The position numbers and the translations under genes are program-made. From Solirubrobacter ginsenosidimutans (GTDB lineage Bacteria > Actinomycetota > Thermoleophilia > Solirubrobacterales > Solirubrobacteraceae): DNA of 64,000 bases. Where the stretch lies: the NCBI RefSeq assembly GCF_027587205.1, contig NZ_JAPDOD010000016.1, positions 111,701 through 175,700 of the forward strand. The letters run 5' to 3'. This document shows, piece after piece, positions 49,132-58,816 of the stretch (within the stretch, counting starts at the first letter, position 1; the number at the start of each line of letters is the position of its first letter). Below the pieces are notes generated by a model that ran no database searches, was not told the origin of the DNA, and saw only the letters and a list, made by a program, of their open reading frames with translations.

Positions 49132-50972
49132 GGGAGGGTCCTCACGGTCTCTGATGTCTTCAGGTACGTCTTCTGGGTCGCCTTGTCGCGCTCGTAGGCC
49201 TCGCGGGCGGCTCGGGTGGTCTCCAGGGCCGCGATCTCCGCCACCGGCACGTCCCACCACGCCTCGGAATCGGGCGCCGGGACGAGCGGGTCGGTCTCGA
49301 TCTGCACGACGGTCGTCCGGTCCGACGCCACCGCCCTGCGCAGCGCGCTCTCGAACTCACCGATGTTCGACGAGTAGAGGGCTCGCGCACCGAGGCTGGC
49401 GGCGTTCGCGGCCAGATCGACCGGCAGGATCTCGTCCGTCCCACGGTAGCGGTACTTCGTTCCGAAGCGCTGGGAGCCGACCGATTCGCTCAAGGCGCCG
49501 ATCGACGCGTACCCGTGGTTCTGTACGAGCACCACGGTGAGCTTGATGCCCTCGGCGACCGCGGTCACGAGCTCCTGGGCCATCATCAGGTAGGAGCCGT
49601 CACCGACCAGGACGAAGACCTCGCGGTCGGGCGCCGCCAGCTTCACGCCGAGCCCGGCGGCGATCTCGTAGCCCATCGTCGAGTACCCGTACTCGACGTG
49701 GTAGCCCTTCGGGTCGCGCGTGCGCCACAGCTTGTGCAGGTCGCCGGGCATCGACCCCGCGGCGCAGATGACGACGTCGCGCGGGCCGCTGACGCGGTTG
49801 ACGACGCCGAGCACCTCGCTCTGGGCGGGGAGCGGCGTGTGGCCGAGGTTGTAGGCGCGCTCGACGACCGCGTCCCACGTGAACTCGGGCGTACTCCACG
49901 ACGATCCCTCGAGCGCTTCGGTGAGCGCCTCCAGCCCGGTGCGGGCGTCGGCCAGCAGCGGAAGCCCGGAGTGCTTGGTGGAGTCGACCGGCGCGACGTT
50001 GAGGTTGATGAAGCGCACGTCCTCGTTGGCGAAGATCGAGCGCGACGCGGTCGTGAAGTCGCTCCAGCGCGTGCCGACGCCGAGGACGACGTCGGCTTCG
50101 CGGGCGAGCGCGTTGGCGTCGGTGGTGCCGGTCGCGCCGATCGCGCCTGCGGACTGCGGGTGGTCGTAGCGCAGCGAACCCTTGCCCGCCTGGGTCTCCG
50201 CGACCGGGATGCCGGTCGCGGCCGCGAGCGCGGCGAGCGCGTCCGTCGCCCCGGCGTAGATCGTCCCGCCGCCGGAGACGATCAGCGGGTTGCGGGCGTG
50301 GCGGAGCAGTCCGGCGGCCGACGCCAGCACCTCGGGCTCAGGGACCGGGCGCCGCACGCGCCAGACGCGCTTGTCGAACAGCTCCGGCGGCCAGTCGTAG
50401 GCCTCGGCCTGCACGTCCTGGGGCAGGCAGAGCGTGACCGCGCCGGTCTCCGCCGGGTCGGTGAGCACGCGCATCGCGCCGAGCAGCGCCGGGACGAGCT
50501 GCTCCGCCCGCTCCACGCGGTCCCAGTAGCGCGAGACGGGCCGCAGCGTGTCGTTGACGGTCATCCCGAACCCCGTCGGGTCCTCGAGCTGCTGCAGCAC
50601 GGCGCCGGACGCGCGGCTGGCGAACACGTCGCCGGGGAGCAGCAGGACCGGCAGGCGGTTGATGGTCGCCAGCGCCGCGCCGGTGACCATGTTGGTCGCG
50701 CCGGGGCCGATCGAGGAGGTGCACGCGAGCGTCTGCAGCCGGTTGCGCATCCGCGCGTAGCCGACCGCGGTGTGCACCATGCCCTGCTCGTTGCGGGCGT
50801 GGTAGAAGGGCAGCGCCTCGGTCTCCTCCAGCAGCGCCTGGCCGACGCCGGCGACGTTGCCGTGCCCGAAGATCCCGAAGCAGGCGGGGATCAGCCGCTG
50901 CTGGACGCCGTCGCGCTCACTGAACTGCACGCTCAAGAACCGCACCAGCGCCTGAGCCACCGTCAGTCGCAT
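49128..50972 (-). CDS. iolD: 3D-(3,5/4)-trihydroxycyclohexane-1,2-dione hydrolase (IolD)
   Basis: A 614-residue thiamine-diphosphate enzyme. It opens MRLTVAQALVRFLSVQFSER and contains PACFGIFGHGNVAGVGQALL, ARNEQGMVHTAVGYAR (the ThDP-activating Glu), CTSSIGPGATNM and the ThDP/Mg motif GDGSYLMMAQELVTA...QNHGYASIG. These are characteristic of IolD, which opens the ring of the diketo inositol derivative to 5-deoxy-glucuronate. It is followed by mmsA/iolA with a GTGA overlap. The other iol genes (G, E, B, C, J) are not in the window. Confidence 0.95.
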   Translation of the reverse strand: MRLTVAQALVRFLSVQFSERDGVQQRLIPACFGIFGHGNVAGVGQALLEETEALPFYHARNEQGMVHTAVGYARMRNRLQTLACTSSIGPGATNMVTGAALATINRLPVLLLPGDVFASRASGAVLQQLEDPTGFGMTVNDTLRPVSRYWDRVERAEQLVPALLGAMRVLTDPAETGAVTLCLPQDVQAEAYDWPPELFDKRVWRVRRPVPEPEVLASAAGLLRHARNPLIVSGGGTIYAGATDALAALAAATGIPVAETQAGKGSLRYDHPQSAGAIGATGTTDANALAREADVVLGVGTRWSDFTTASRSIFANEDVRFINLNVAPVDSTKHSGLPLLADARTGLEALTEALEGSSWSTPEFTWDAVVERAYNLGHTPLPAQSEVLGVVNRVSGPRDVVICAAGSMPGDLHKLWRTRDPKGYHVEYGYSTMGYEIAAGLGVKLAAPDREVFVLVGDGSYLMMAQELVTAVAEGIKLTVVLVQNHGYASIGALSESVGSQRFGTKYRYRGTDEILPVDLAANAASLGARALYSSNIGEFESALRRAVASDRTTVVQIETDPLVPAPDSEAWWDVPVAEIAALETTRAAREAYERDKATQKTYLKTSETVRTLP

Positions 50973-51032
50973 GGACCCACCGTGATCGCGTCGAAGTTCA
51001 CAAGGCCTGGATCTTCCCAGACCTACGAAGCG

Positions 51033-51620
51033 CTATCCGGCGGCGCGGAGCGCGAGCTCGACGTCGGCGCGCGCGGGGTGATCGGCGGGCATCTCCGCCG
51101 TGGCCATGCCGAGCAGGCGGCGCCCTTCGCGGCGGTCGGCGATGTCACCGGTCGTGGCGTGACGGGCGAGCAGCGCGCGCCCGAGATTCGCCGCCGCCAG
51201 GGGCCCCGCCTCGGTGTCCATCAGGCCGGTCCACACCGAGATCGCGCGATCGAGGTCATGCGCGCCATGTCGGGCGCGGAAGCGCATCATCAGCATCGCG
51301 GCGAGCGACATCCGCGCCTGCAGGTCCGCAAACGAACCCGGGACGATGTAGGCGCGCGCCTCGTCGAGCCAGCGCAGCGCGCGATCGAGGTCCTCCTCGG
51401 ACCGATGCACCTCGTGCCGGCGGGTGTAGAGCATCGACGCCGCCAGGTTCGCCTCGATCAGCATCGAAGCGGGCAATTCCTCCAGCCCGCCGCCGTCCAC
51501 GAGCGATTCCCACACCGTGATCCCGGCGAGGACGTCGCGCGGGTCCTGCGTGCGGACGTAGCGCCGGTCGGCTGCGGCCGCCGCGTTCACGAAGTGCTGA
51601 AGGAAGTCATCAAGACGCAT
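51033..51620 (-). CDS. Alpha-helical (TPR-like) repeat protein
   Basis: A 195-residue all-helical protein: MRLDDFLQHFVNAAAAADRR, ITVWESLVDG, LEANLAASMLYTRR, ALRWLDEARAYI, MSLAAMLMMRFRARH, AISVWTGLMDTEAG and AANLGRALLARHATTGD fit degenerate tetratricopeptide-type repeats with pairs of antiparallel helices. No enzymatic motif is present. ATG at 51620 was chosen over a start 13 codons upstream because the conserved helix begins there. It is transcribed alone, divergent from the methyltransferase gene. Probably a protein-interaction scaffold. Confidence 0.65.
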   Translation of the reverse strand: MRLDDFLQHFVNAAAAADRRYVRTQDPRDVLAGITVWESLVDGGGLEELPASMLIEANLAASMLYTRRHEVHRSEEDLDRALRWLDEARAYIVPGSFADLQARMSLAAMLMMRFRARHGAHDLDRAISVWTGLMDTEAGPLAAANLGRALLARHATTGDIADRREGRRLLGMATAEMPADHPARADVELALRAAG

Positions 51621-51797
51621 CCCGCGAGGGATAATGTCGGCGCGCGGCGGAAGTGGCAAGCGGTGCGACGGTCCGAATTCGGACCTGCCGGATCAGCTGT
51701 TCATCTTCCCCTCACGGGCGGGTGCTTCGTCGCCGCCGCCCAAGATAGGGAATGCCTCCCGATGCGCCCCCTATCTCGGCGGTCGTAGCGTCGTCTC

Positions 51798-52625
51798 ATG
51801 TCAGCCATTACCGACGCAGACCGAGAACTGAAAGCCAAGCACCGCGCGATGTGGGCCTCCGGGAACTACCCGGAGATGGTCGAGACCTTCCTGCTCCCGC
51901 TCGGGCCGCGACTGGTGCAGGCGTGCAACATCGGCGCCGGCGTCAGCGTGCTGGACGTCGCCGCCGGCACCGGCAACGCGTCGATCCCCGCTGCCCAGCG
52001 CGGCGCCTACGTCACCGCCACCGATCTCACCCCCGAGCTGCTGCAGGCGGGCGCCAAGCTCGCCGACGCCGCCGGCACCGAGCTCACGTGGACGACCGCC
52101 GACGCCGAGCACCTCCCGTTCCAGGACGAGTCCTTCGACATCGTCATGTCCTCGATCGGCGTGATGTTCGCCCCCCACCACCAGCAGGCCGCCGACGAGC
52201 TGGCCCGCGTGTGTCGCCCCGGCGGCACCATCGGCCTGCTCAGCTGGACGCCGGACGGCATGCTGGGCGGCCTGTTCCGGCTGATGGGCCAGTTCGCCCC
52301 GCCGCCGCCGGCCGGCGCCTCGCCGCCCCCGCTGTGGGGGTCGGAGACGCACCTCCAGGGCCTGATGGGCGACCGCGTCGAGTGGCGCTCGATGGAGCGC
52401 CAGGTGCTCGACATCACCGCGTTCCAGCGCCCGCGCGACTACGGCGAGTTCTTCAAGGCGCGCTACGGCCCCACGATCGGCATCCGCGCCAACGCCGAGC
52501 GCAACGGCCGCGCCGACGAGTTCGACGCCGCGCTCGACGCGTTCTGCGAGGAGTGGAACACGGGCACGGAGACCAAGGCGCGCTTCGCGATGGAGTACCT
52601 GCTCGCCGTCGGCACGCGGGTCTAG
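51798..52625 (+). CDS. Class I SAM-dependent methyltransferase
   Basis: A 275-residue methyltransferase with motif I VLDVAAGTGNAS (51-62), VTATDLTPELLQAG, FQDESFDIVMSSIGVMFAPH and ARVCRPGGTIGLLSW. The N-terminal LKAKHRAMWASGNYPEMVE is typical of UbiE/COQ5-like small-molecule methyltransferases in actinobacteria. The ATG at 51798 has no strong ribosome site. The stop overlaps the stop of the convergent LAL regulator by four bases. Substrate unknown. Confidence 0.8.
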   Translation: MSAITDADRELKAKHRAMWASGNYPEMVETFLLPLGPRLVQACNIGAGVSVLDVAAGTGNASIPAAQRGAYVTATDLTPELLQAGAKLADAAGTELTWTTADAEHLPFQDESFDIVMSSIGVMFAPHHQQAADELARVCRPGGTIGLLSWTPDGMLGGLFRLMGQFAPPPPAGASPPPLWGSETHLQGLMGDRVEWRSMERQVLDITAFQRPRDYGEFFKARYGPTIGIRANAERNGRADEFDAALDAFCEEWNTGTETKARFAMEYLLAVGTRV

Positions 52626-55174
52626 ACCGAAGCGGTCAGGCGCTCCAGCGCGGCGCCGGCTTCACGCCGCGAGGAGACGCCGAGCTTGCCCAGGACCGCC
52701 GACACGTGGTGATCGACGGTCTTGGGCGTGATCACCAGCGCCTGGGCGATCTCCGCATTGGTGGCGCCGCGCACGACCAGGTCCAGCACCTCGGTCTCGC
52801 GCGGCGTCAGCCCGGCCGGGCCCGCCTTGGAGGCGGCGCGCGGCCCGCGTGGGATCCGCCGCACGCCGTCCGCGCGCAGGCGTCGTCGCAGGTGCAGCGC
52901 CGACCGCTCGGCGCCGAGCGCGTCGAAGATTCGCAACGCCTCCAGGCGCGCCTGCTCGTCGTCGGCCTCCGAGAGCGCCTCGGCGCGGTCATACGGGTTC
53001 CCGATCTCGTCCCACAGCTGCGCCGCCGCGCGCCAGTCGCCGGCGATGCTGAGCGCGTAGGCCGGTGGGTCGTCCTCGCGGGCGGGGACCGGCGCGCCCC
53101 CGCGCCAGAGCCAGAACGCCAGCTCCGCGCGCGCCCAGACGTCGCCGAGGCCGGAAGCGAGCTCGTACGCCGGCCGCGCGACCGCGACGACGGCGTCGAG
53201 GTCACCGTCCAGCCACGCGTGCTCCGCCCGCGCCGACGCCGCCGGCCCGAGCCGCTGCAGCTCCTGGGTCTCGACGGCGTGCGCCCACGCCCGCTCGAGC
53301 AACTCGCCCGCCTGCGGCTCGCCACGCCGGCCGGCCAGCCGGCCGAGCACGATCAGCGCCGGGCACTGGCTGACGCCGAACTGCTCCCCCATCGCGATCG
53401 ACGCGTGCGCGTCGGCCTCGGCGCCGGTCCAGTCGCCGCGGCGCACCCGCACAGTCGCGCGGACGCCGAGCATGTACTGGTGGTAGCCGTCGAGTTCGCG
53501 CTCGCGGGCGAAGCGCATGGCGCGCTCGATGTCGTCGTCGACGCGGCGGTCGTCGCGGCGGCGCATCGCCGTCCCGGTCGCCAGGTTCACGAGCGCGCGC
53601 ACCGCGTCTTCGTCGCGCCCGATGCCGGCGGCCAGCACGAACGCCTCTTCGATCAGCGCCCGGCCGCGCTCGCTGTGCGGGCCGCTGAAGAACGTGGCCG
53701 TCCCCAGGTTGGTCAGCGCGTGGGTGACGACCTCGTCGTCGCCGAGCTTGCGACCGAGCGTGACGGCGCGCATCCCGAGCTCGATCGCCGACTGGGCGTT
53801 CTCGGACAGCATCGCCAGCTGCGAGCGGGCGCTCAGGGCCATCGCCAGCTCGCGGCTCTCGGGGAACGCCTCCAGCACGGCGATCGCGCGGTCGCCGGTC
53901 GCGGTCGCCTCCTGGCCTTGCCCCGCCCACCACAGGCAGCGCGACAGCCAGCGCAGCGTGTCGCCCGTCGCCAGCGCGTCCGTGCCGGCCTCGTGGTAGG
54001 CGAGCAGCGCGCGCGCCGCCCCGACGGCCTGATCGAGCCGTCCGCACAGGTACGCCTCCGTCGATACGCCCAGCAGCGCCTCGGGGTCGGTCCCGCCCGC
54101 CGCCTGCAGCGCGGCCTCCCAGTGCTCGAGCGCCTGCCGGTGCCCGCGGGCGGCGCTCGCGGCCTTGGCGGCCCGCGGGGCGAGGCGCCGGATCGCTGCG
54201 GCGTCGCCCGCGCGGCGCGCGTGGTGCACGAGCCGTGCGAGATCCGCGTCCTCGCGTTGTTCGAGAGCGCGCAGCACCATCCGGTCGAGCTCGCGGCGGC
54301 GGACGGGCGAGATGCCCTCCTCGACCGCGAGCCGGGCGAGGTCGTGGCGGAAGGCGAGTGTCTCGCCGCGCAGGAGCAGCAGGCCGGCCTCGATGCAGGC
54401 GTCGATCGCGGCCGTGTCGCTCGTGATCAATGCCAGCTCGGTCGCTCCCGGGACGACCGCGCACAGCTCGACGACCTCGCGCGCGGAATCGTCGAGCGCG
54501 CTGACGCGGAAGGCGACCGCGTCGCGCACGCTCGCGGGAATCTCGCCCGTGCGGGCCGCCAGCGCCTCGGTGACGAAGAACGGGTTGCCGCCGGTCACCG
54601 CGTGCAGATCGGAGGCATCGCGCCCGGCCGCGCGCGCGAGGTGCGAGACGGCGTCCGACGACAGGGGCGTCGGCTCGATCCGGCGCACGCACTCGCGCGG
54701 GAACGCGGTCAGGACGCGGCGGACCTCCGGCAGCGCCTCACTGCGGCTGGTGAGGATCAGGCAGCCGGGCGAGCGGACGAGCCGGCGGCCGAGCAGCGCG
54801 ACGATGTCGAGCGTCGCGTCGTCGGCCCAGTGCAGGTCCTCGATCACGATCACGGCCGAGGCGCCGAGCTCGTCCAGCGCGGCGGCGAGCAGGTGCTCGC
54901 GCGAGCCGGGACCGTCGAGCGCGGCCTGCATCCTTCCCCCGGCGGCGCGGGCGACGTCGCGCAGCGGCCCCATCGGCCGCGGCGTGATCAGCGGGTCGCA
55001 GGCGCCCCAGAGGACTTTGCGGTCGTGGATCGTCTCGGCGGTCGCGGTGACCAGTGCGGTCTTGCCGATCCCCGCCTCGCCCACGACCAGCACCACGCGG
55101 CCGGAGTCGAGCGACTCGGTCAACGCGGCCGAGAGGATTTCGCGCTCGCGGTCTCGCTCGAGAAGCACCAACAA
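52622..55174 (-). CDS. LuxR-family LAL-type ATPase regulator
   Basis: An 850-residue protein of the MalT/LAL class. Walker A is GEAGIGKT (32-39), Walker B VIVIEDLHWADD; a large tetratricopeptide-like helical region spans about 330-720; the C-terminal LuxR helix-turn-helix is GLTPRETEVLDLVVRGATNAEIAQALVITP...DHHVSAVLGKLG. Such ATPases act as ligand-dependent activators. Start codon is uncertain: TTG at 55174, TTG at 55171 or GTG at 55168 lie in a row without a clear ribosome site. It is convergent with the methyltransferase and divergent from the chemoreceptor gene. Confidence 0.88.
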   Translation of the reverse strand: MLVLLERDREREILSAALTESLDSGRVVLVVGEAGIGKTALVTATAETIHDRKVLWGACDPLITPRPMGPLRDVARAAGGRMQAALDGPGSREHLLAAALDELGASAVIVIEDLHWADDATLDIVALLGRRLVRSPGCLILTSRSEALPEVRRVLTAFPRECVRRIEPTPLSSDAVSHLARAAGRDASDLHAVTGGNPFFVTEALAARTGEIPASVRDAVAFRVSALDDSAREVVELCAVVPGATELALITSDTAAIDACIEAGLLLLRGETLAFRHDLARLAVEEGISPVRRRELDRMVLRALEQREDADLARLVHHARRAGDAAAIRRLAPRAAKAASAARGHRQALEHWEAALQAAGGTDPEALLGVSTEAYLCGRLDQAVGAARALLAYHEAGTDALATGDTLRWLSRCLWWAGQGQEATATGDRAIAVLEAFPESRELAMALSARSQLAMLSENAQSAIELGMRAVTLGRKLGDDEVVTHALTNLGTATFFSGPHSERGRALIEEAFVLAAGIGRDEDAVRALVNLATGTAMRRRDDRRVDDDIERAMRFARERELDGYHQYMLGVRATVRVRRGDWTGAEADAHASIAMGEQFGVSQCPALIVLGRLAGRRGEPQAGELLERAWAHAVETQELQRLGPAASARAEHAWLDGDLDAVVAVARPAYELASGLGDVWARAELAFWLWRGGAPVPAREDDPPAYALSIAGDWRAAAQLWDEIGNPYDRAEALSEADDEQARLEALRIFDALGAERSALHLRRRLRADGVRRIPRGPRAASKAGPAGLTPRETEVLDLVVRGATNAEIAQALVITPKTVDHHVSAVLGKLGVSSRREAGAALERLTASV

Positions 55175-55294
55175 CTGCGGAGCCTAACTCCGCCCAAGGT
55201 GAGACCGCAATGAGATTTCGGGTCAAGTACTAAACGCTGGGCGTTATTGACCGATAACCAGGGGACGCAAGACCGCGTCGCCGGGAGCCACCGC

Positions 55295-57466
55295 ATGAAC
55301 CCGCTCAACCTGCCCGCCGCGCTGATGTCGCGGCTCACCTACGCGCGGAAGTTCGCGTTGCTCGGCCTGGTGCTGCTCGCGCCGGCCGCCTTTGCGCTGC
55401 ACGCGTACTGGCAGACGCAGGGCGACACGTTGGCGTTCGCCGACAGCGAGCGCGTGGGTGTGCGCTATCTCGGGCCGTCCAACGAGCTGCTGCTGCGGGT
55501 CGTCGCGGCGCGCGGTGTCGTGGTGCGTGCGGCCGCGGGTGACCCGCAGGCGCGCGCCGCGCTCCCGGGTGCGGTCGCGGCCGTCAAGCAGGCGGTCGCC
55601 GCCGTCGACCGGGTCGATCGCGCCGACGGCGCGACGATCGGGATGACCGACAGCTGGCAGACCGCGCGCAAGACGGTGCTGGCGGCGCATGACCAGAAGT
55701 CCTACGACGCCGCGGCGGCTGCCGCGGTCGGCCTGATCGTCTCCGCGGGGGATGGCTCCAAGCTGATCCTCGACCCCGATCTGGATTCGTACTACGTGAT
55801 GGACACCTTGGTCACGAAGCTGCCGGCGATGGCCGACAACGCGGGCCGCGCCGGTGATCTGCAGACGATCGTGACCCAGGGCGACACGCTCGACCAGCGG
55901 ATCGCGCTCGCGGGCGCCCAGGGCGCGCTGCGCTCGACGACCGCCGCCATGGCCTCCGGGCTGCAGACGGCGTTCAAGGAGACCGCCGACACCGGATTGA
56001 AGCCGGCGCTGGCGATTTCCCTCGCGGGTGCATCGGCGGCTTCCGAGCAGGTGGCCGCGGGCGTCGATCCCACCGGTTCCGGCAAGGTCGCCACCGACAA
56101 CGTCGCGCGCGGGGCGCGCGGCTTGGCGGCGATCGAGGCGCTGCAGCGCGCCGCCGCGCCGCGCCTGGACGCGCTGCTCGTCGCACGGATGGCCAAGTTC
56201 TCGGCTGCGCGCAACCGCGTCGCCGTGATCGTGCTCTTCGGCGCCGTCGTCGCCGTCTTCCTCTTTCTCGGGTTCTTCGTCTCCACGCGGCGCGGGGTCG
56301 CGGACATCGCCGAGCGGCTCGCGGGGCTGCGCGACCACGAGTCGCGTGAGCTCTCCGGCGCCCTCGAGGCGCTGGCCGGCGGCGACCTGACGGTCGAGAT
56401 CGCGCCGCAGACGGCGCCGATCGCCGTGATGTCGCGCGACGAGCTGGGCCAGATCGCGGTGGCGACCAACGAGATCCTCGACAGCACGCGAGCGTCGATC
56501 GACGGTTACAACCGCATGCGCGGCGAGCTGGCGACGCTGATCGGCACCGTCTCCGCCAACGCGAGCACGGTCTCCGCCGCTTCGCAGCAGATGGTCGCCA
56601 CGTCCGAGGACGCCGGCCGCGCCGTCAACGAGATCGCCCGGGCGGTCACCGAGGTCGCCGAGGGCGCCGAGCGCCAGGTCCGGCTCGTCGACTCGACCCG
56701 TGCCGCGGTCGAGGAAGCCGCCCGCGCCGCCGGGTCGAGCGCCGGCATCGCCCTCGCGACCACCGAGGCCGCCGAGACCGCCCGCCGCGCCGCCGTCGAC
56801 GGCGCCCGCACCGCCGAGGAGGCGAGCGAGAGCATCCGCCGCATCGCGACCTCCTCCGAGCGCGTGGAAGCGGCGATGGACGACTTCTCCGCCCGCTCGC
56901 GCAAGATCGGCGGGATCGTCGAGACGATCACCACGATCGCCGAGCAGACCAATCTTCTGGCGCTGAACGCCGCGATCGAGGCCGCCCGCGCCGGCGAACA
57001 GGGCCGCGGGTTCGCGGTCGTCGCCGAGCAGGTCCGCAACCTCGCGGAGGAGTCCAGGATGGCCGCGGGCCAGATCTCCGATCTCGTGGAAGAGATCCAG
57101 GTCGAGACGGGCCGTGTCGTCGAAGCCGTCGACGAAGGCCACCGCCACATCGAGGACGGCGTCGCCACCGTCGCCCAGACCCGCCGCGCCTTCGAGGACA
57201 TCGGCACCTCCGTCGAGGAGATGGCCGCCCGCGTGACCGACATCTCGGCCGCCGTCGGCCAGATCGCCGCCGAGGCCGCACGCGCCCAGACCGAGGTCTC
57301 AGACGTCGCCGCCGTGGCCGAGCAGTCCTCCGCCGCGGCCCAGGAGGTCTCCGCCTCCACCGTCCAGACGGGCGACTCCGCCGCCGAGATCGCCACCTCG
57401 GCCCAAAGCCTCGCCACCACCGCCGCCGAGCTCGACACGCTCGTCGGCCGCTTCGTCCTCGCCTGA
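55295..57466 (+). CDS. Methyl-accepting chemotaxis protein
   Basis: A 723-residue chemoreceptor. Transmembrane helices at about 19-38 and 309-331 bracket a helical outer ligand domain of about 270 residues; HAMP follows and then the signalling domain, whose hairpin tip is [20 protein letters not shown] with [18 protein letters not shown]. The tip region is the CheA/CheW contact. No CheR-docking pentapeptide is seen at the end, [22 protein letters not shown] at 55295 was chosen for GGGAG seven bases upstream. It is convergent with the downstream chemotaxis genes and ends at a strong hairpin. Confidence 0.92.
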   Translation: MNPLNLPAALMSRLTYARKFALLGLVLLAPAAFALHAYWQTQGDTLAFADSERVGVRYLGPSNELLLRVVAARGVVVRAAAGDPQARAALPGAVAAVKQAVAAVDRVDRADGATIGMTDSWQTARKTVLAAHDQKSYDAAAAAAVGLIVSAGDGSKLILDPDLDSYYVMDTLVTKLPAMADNAGRAGDLQTIVTQGDTLDQRIALAGAQGALRSTTAAMASGLQTAFKETADTGLKPALAISLAGASAASEQVAAGVDPTGSGKVATDNVARGARGLAAIEALQRAAAPRLDALLVARMAKFSAARNRVAVIVLFGAVVAVFLFLGFFVSTRRGVADIAERLAGLRDHESRELSGALEALAGGDLTVEIAPQTAPIAVMSRDELGQIAVATNEILDSTRASIDGYNRMRGELATLIGTVSANASTVSAASQQMVATSEDAGRAVNEIARAVTEVAEGAERQVRLVDSTRAAVEEAARAAGSSAGIALATTEAAETARRAAVDGARTAEEASESIRRIATSSERVEAAMDDFSARSRKIGGIVETITTIAEQTNLLALNAAIEAARAGEQGRGFAVVAEQVRNLAEESRMAAGQISDLVEEIQVETGRVVEAVDEGHRHIEDGVATVAQTRRAFEDIGTSVEEMAARVTDISAAVGQIAAEAARAQTEVSDVAAVAEQSSAAAQEVSASTVQTGDSAAEIATSAQSLATTAAELDTLVGRFVLA

Positions 57467-57475
57467 CCATCGAGT

Positions 57476-57510
57476 GCAAGGTTCGTCGGGCTGTGCCCGA
57501 CCGACCTTGC
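57476..57510. terminator. Hairpin terminator between convergent chemotaxis genes
   Basis: GCAAGGT (57476-57482) and GTCGGG (57485-57490) pair with CCCGAC (57496-57501) and ACCTTGC (57504-57510), with a 2x2 internal loop and a CTGTG loop. It serves the MCP gene on one strand and the 51-residue gene on the other. Confidence 0.7.
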
Positions 57511-57520
57511 TCTCGCCCAA

Positions 57521-57676
57521 CTAGTTCGCCACCTGGCTCAGCGAGATGTACGAGCCGCGCTCAGTCACCGCCAGGCAGGTGAAGTTGCCGCGCCGGTCCG
57601 GGATGTCGCAGACGATCAGGCCCACGACCGGGGTGACGTTGGCCTCGACGTGGTCCGTCCATTCGTCCGGGCTCAT
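57521..57676 (-). CDS. 51-residue small protein in the chemotaxis locus
   Basis: A short gene not recognised in any family. ATG at 57676 with GAGGTG six bases upstream; the product starts MSPDEWTDHVEANVTPVVGL and ends SLSQVAN. It has a hydrophobic stretch (VTPVVGLIVCDI), two cysteines (Cys23, Cys34) and a predicted mixed alpha-beta content. It sits between two hairpins, separated from cheY by 251 bp, so it is probably transcribed by itself. Its position suggests a link to chemotaxis or motility; nothing in the sequence proves it. Confidence 0.55.
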   Translation of the reverse strand: MSPDEWTDHVEANVTPVVGLIVCDIPDRRGNFTCLAVTERGSYISLSQVAN

Positions 57677-57927
57677 GAGTGCACCTCAACGGCGACTGTG
57701 ACGGCCGGGGTGATGATGGACGTGATGGATTTGCGCATTCGGCTCCGGGTGCTGTGGCGGTAGATGCTTTCGCTCACAACGACCCCGCTCGCGTCCGTCG
57801 TTACGGCTTCCCCTCGAGGTGTGCGGAGAACCCGCAGCGGCACTCCGTAGTTCGCCGAACTCGGCGCTGCCCTTAAACGCCGAAGGCCCGCGCAGAGGCG
57901 GGCCTTCGGGGAACTTCGAACGGCTGC
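57677..57927. other. Intergenic stretch between cheY and the small gene
   Basis: Holds the cheY terminator (57881-57908) and presumably the promoter of the 51-residue gene on the minus strand. No other frame or RNA structure was evident. Confidence 0.4.
57881..57908 (-). terminator. Terminator of the cheACDY operon
   Basis: CGAAGGCCCGC (57881-57891) and GCGGGCCTTCG (57898-57908) form a perfect 11-bp stem with loop GCAGAG, 20 bp after the cheY stop; on the minus strand it is followed by GCGTTTAA. Confidence 0.8.
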
Positions 57928-58287
57928 TTACGCGAGGGCCTTGGCCACCGCTTCCTGCACGCGAGCCGGCTGGAAGGGCTTCACGACGAAGTCGCGGGCG
58001 CCGAGCTTGATCGACTCGAGGACCTTGGACTCCTGGCCGAGCGCGGAGCACATGATCACGCGGGCGTTGGGGTCGAGGGTCATGATGTCGCCGAGGGCCT
58101 GGAGGCCGTCCTTCTCGGGCATCGTGATGTCGAGCGTGGTGAGCTCGGGCTTGAGTGCGCGGAACGACTCAACGGCTTCGACGCCGTTGCAGGCCTCGCC
58201 GATCACTTCATGACCGGCCTTGGCGAGGGCGTCGGACACCATCTTGCGCATAAACGCGGCGTCGTCGACGACGAGGACACGGGCCAT
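57928..58287 (-). CDS. cheY: CheY response regulator
   Basis: A 119-residue single receiver domain. Asp8 and Asp9 (VVDDA) bind Mg2+, Asp53 in TLDITMP is the phosphoacceptor, Ser81 in MCSALG is the switch hydroxyl and Lys103 in VVKPF completes the site. No output domain, so it carries the signal by binding a target such as the flagellar switch or another motility machine. AGGAGG lies eight bases before the ATG; the gene begins one base after the cheD stop. Confidence 0.93.
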   Translation of the reverse strand: MARVLVVDDAAFMRKMVSDALAKAGHEVIGEACNGVEAVESFRALKPELTTLDITMPEKDGLQALGDIMTLDPNARVIMCSALGQESKVLESIKLGARDFVVKPFQPARVQEAVAKALA

Positions 58288-58288
58288 G

Positions 58289-58816
58289 TCAGGCCACCTC
58301 CTGAAGAGTACGAGTGGGGAGCTTGTTGAGGGTTGCGGGGTAAAGCTGGGTGTCCTTGGAGCCGGCCTCGCGGACCAGCACGATGCCGGTCTTCGGGTCG
58401 ACGCGGACGGTGCGGCCACGGTTGCCGCCGGTGGCGGAGGCGTGGACGCGAATGCGGGCGGTGGCGAGCTGGGCCTTGACGGCGGCCTCGTTGCGGGCGC
58501 CGACTTCCATCGACCCGCCGATCGAGGCGAACATGCTCGCGCCCCCGACGAGGACGGCTTCGAGCATGGGGCGGCGCGCACCGAGCGCGACGACCCGCCT
58601 GATCAGCTCAGGTACCGCGTAATCCGCGAACTTGAAGCGGTTGACTTCGGCGTGGCCGGTGGACTCGGGCAGCACGACGTGGGCGAGGCCGGCGACGCCC
58701 ATGCGGCGGTCCAGCAGTACCAGGCCGATGCACGAGCCGAGACCGAGCGTGACCAGCATGTCGCCCACTGTCTTGGACGCGGCGAGCTCGCCCATGCGGA
58801 CCATCGTGTCGCTCAT
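58289..58816 (-). CDS. cheD: CheD chemoreceptor glutamine deamidase
   Basis: A 175-residue CheD protein. The catalytic Cys29 in LGLGSCIG and His46 in GLAHVVLP form the thiol active site, with a Thr/Ser in the next strand. CheD deamidates chemoreceptor glutamines and in many bacteria binds CheC, raising its phosphatase activity. The ATG overlaps the cheC stop (ATGA), matching this partnership, and its stop lies one base before cheY. Confidence 0.92.
   Translation of the reverse strand: MSDTMVRMGELAASKTVGDMLVTLGLGSCIGLVLLDRRMGVAGLAHVVLPESTGHAEVNRFKFADYAVPELIRRVVALGARRPMLEAVLVGGASMFASIGGSMEVGARNEAAVKAQLATARIRVHASATGGNRGRTVRVDPKTGIVLVREAGSKDTQLYPATLNKLPTRTLQEVA

Noticed and set aside
57679..57876. 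Plus-strand 65-codon frame before cheY
   Set aside because: Overlaps the leader of the 51-residue gene on the other strand, no ribosome site, no conserved features.
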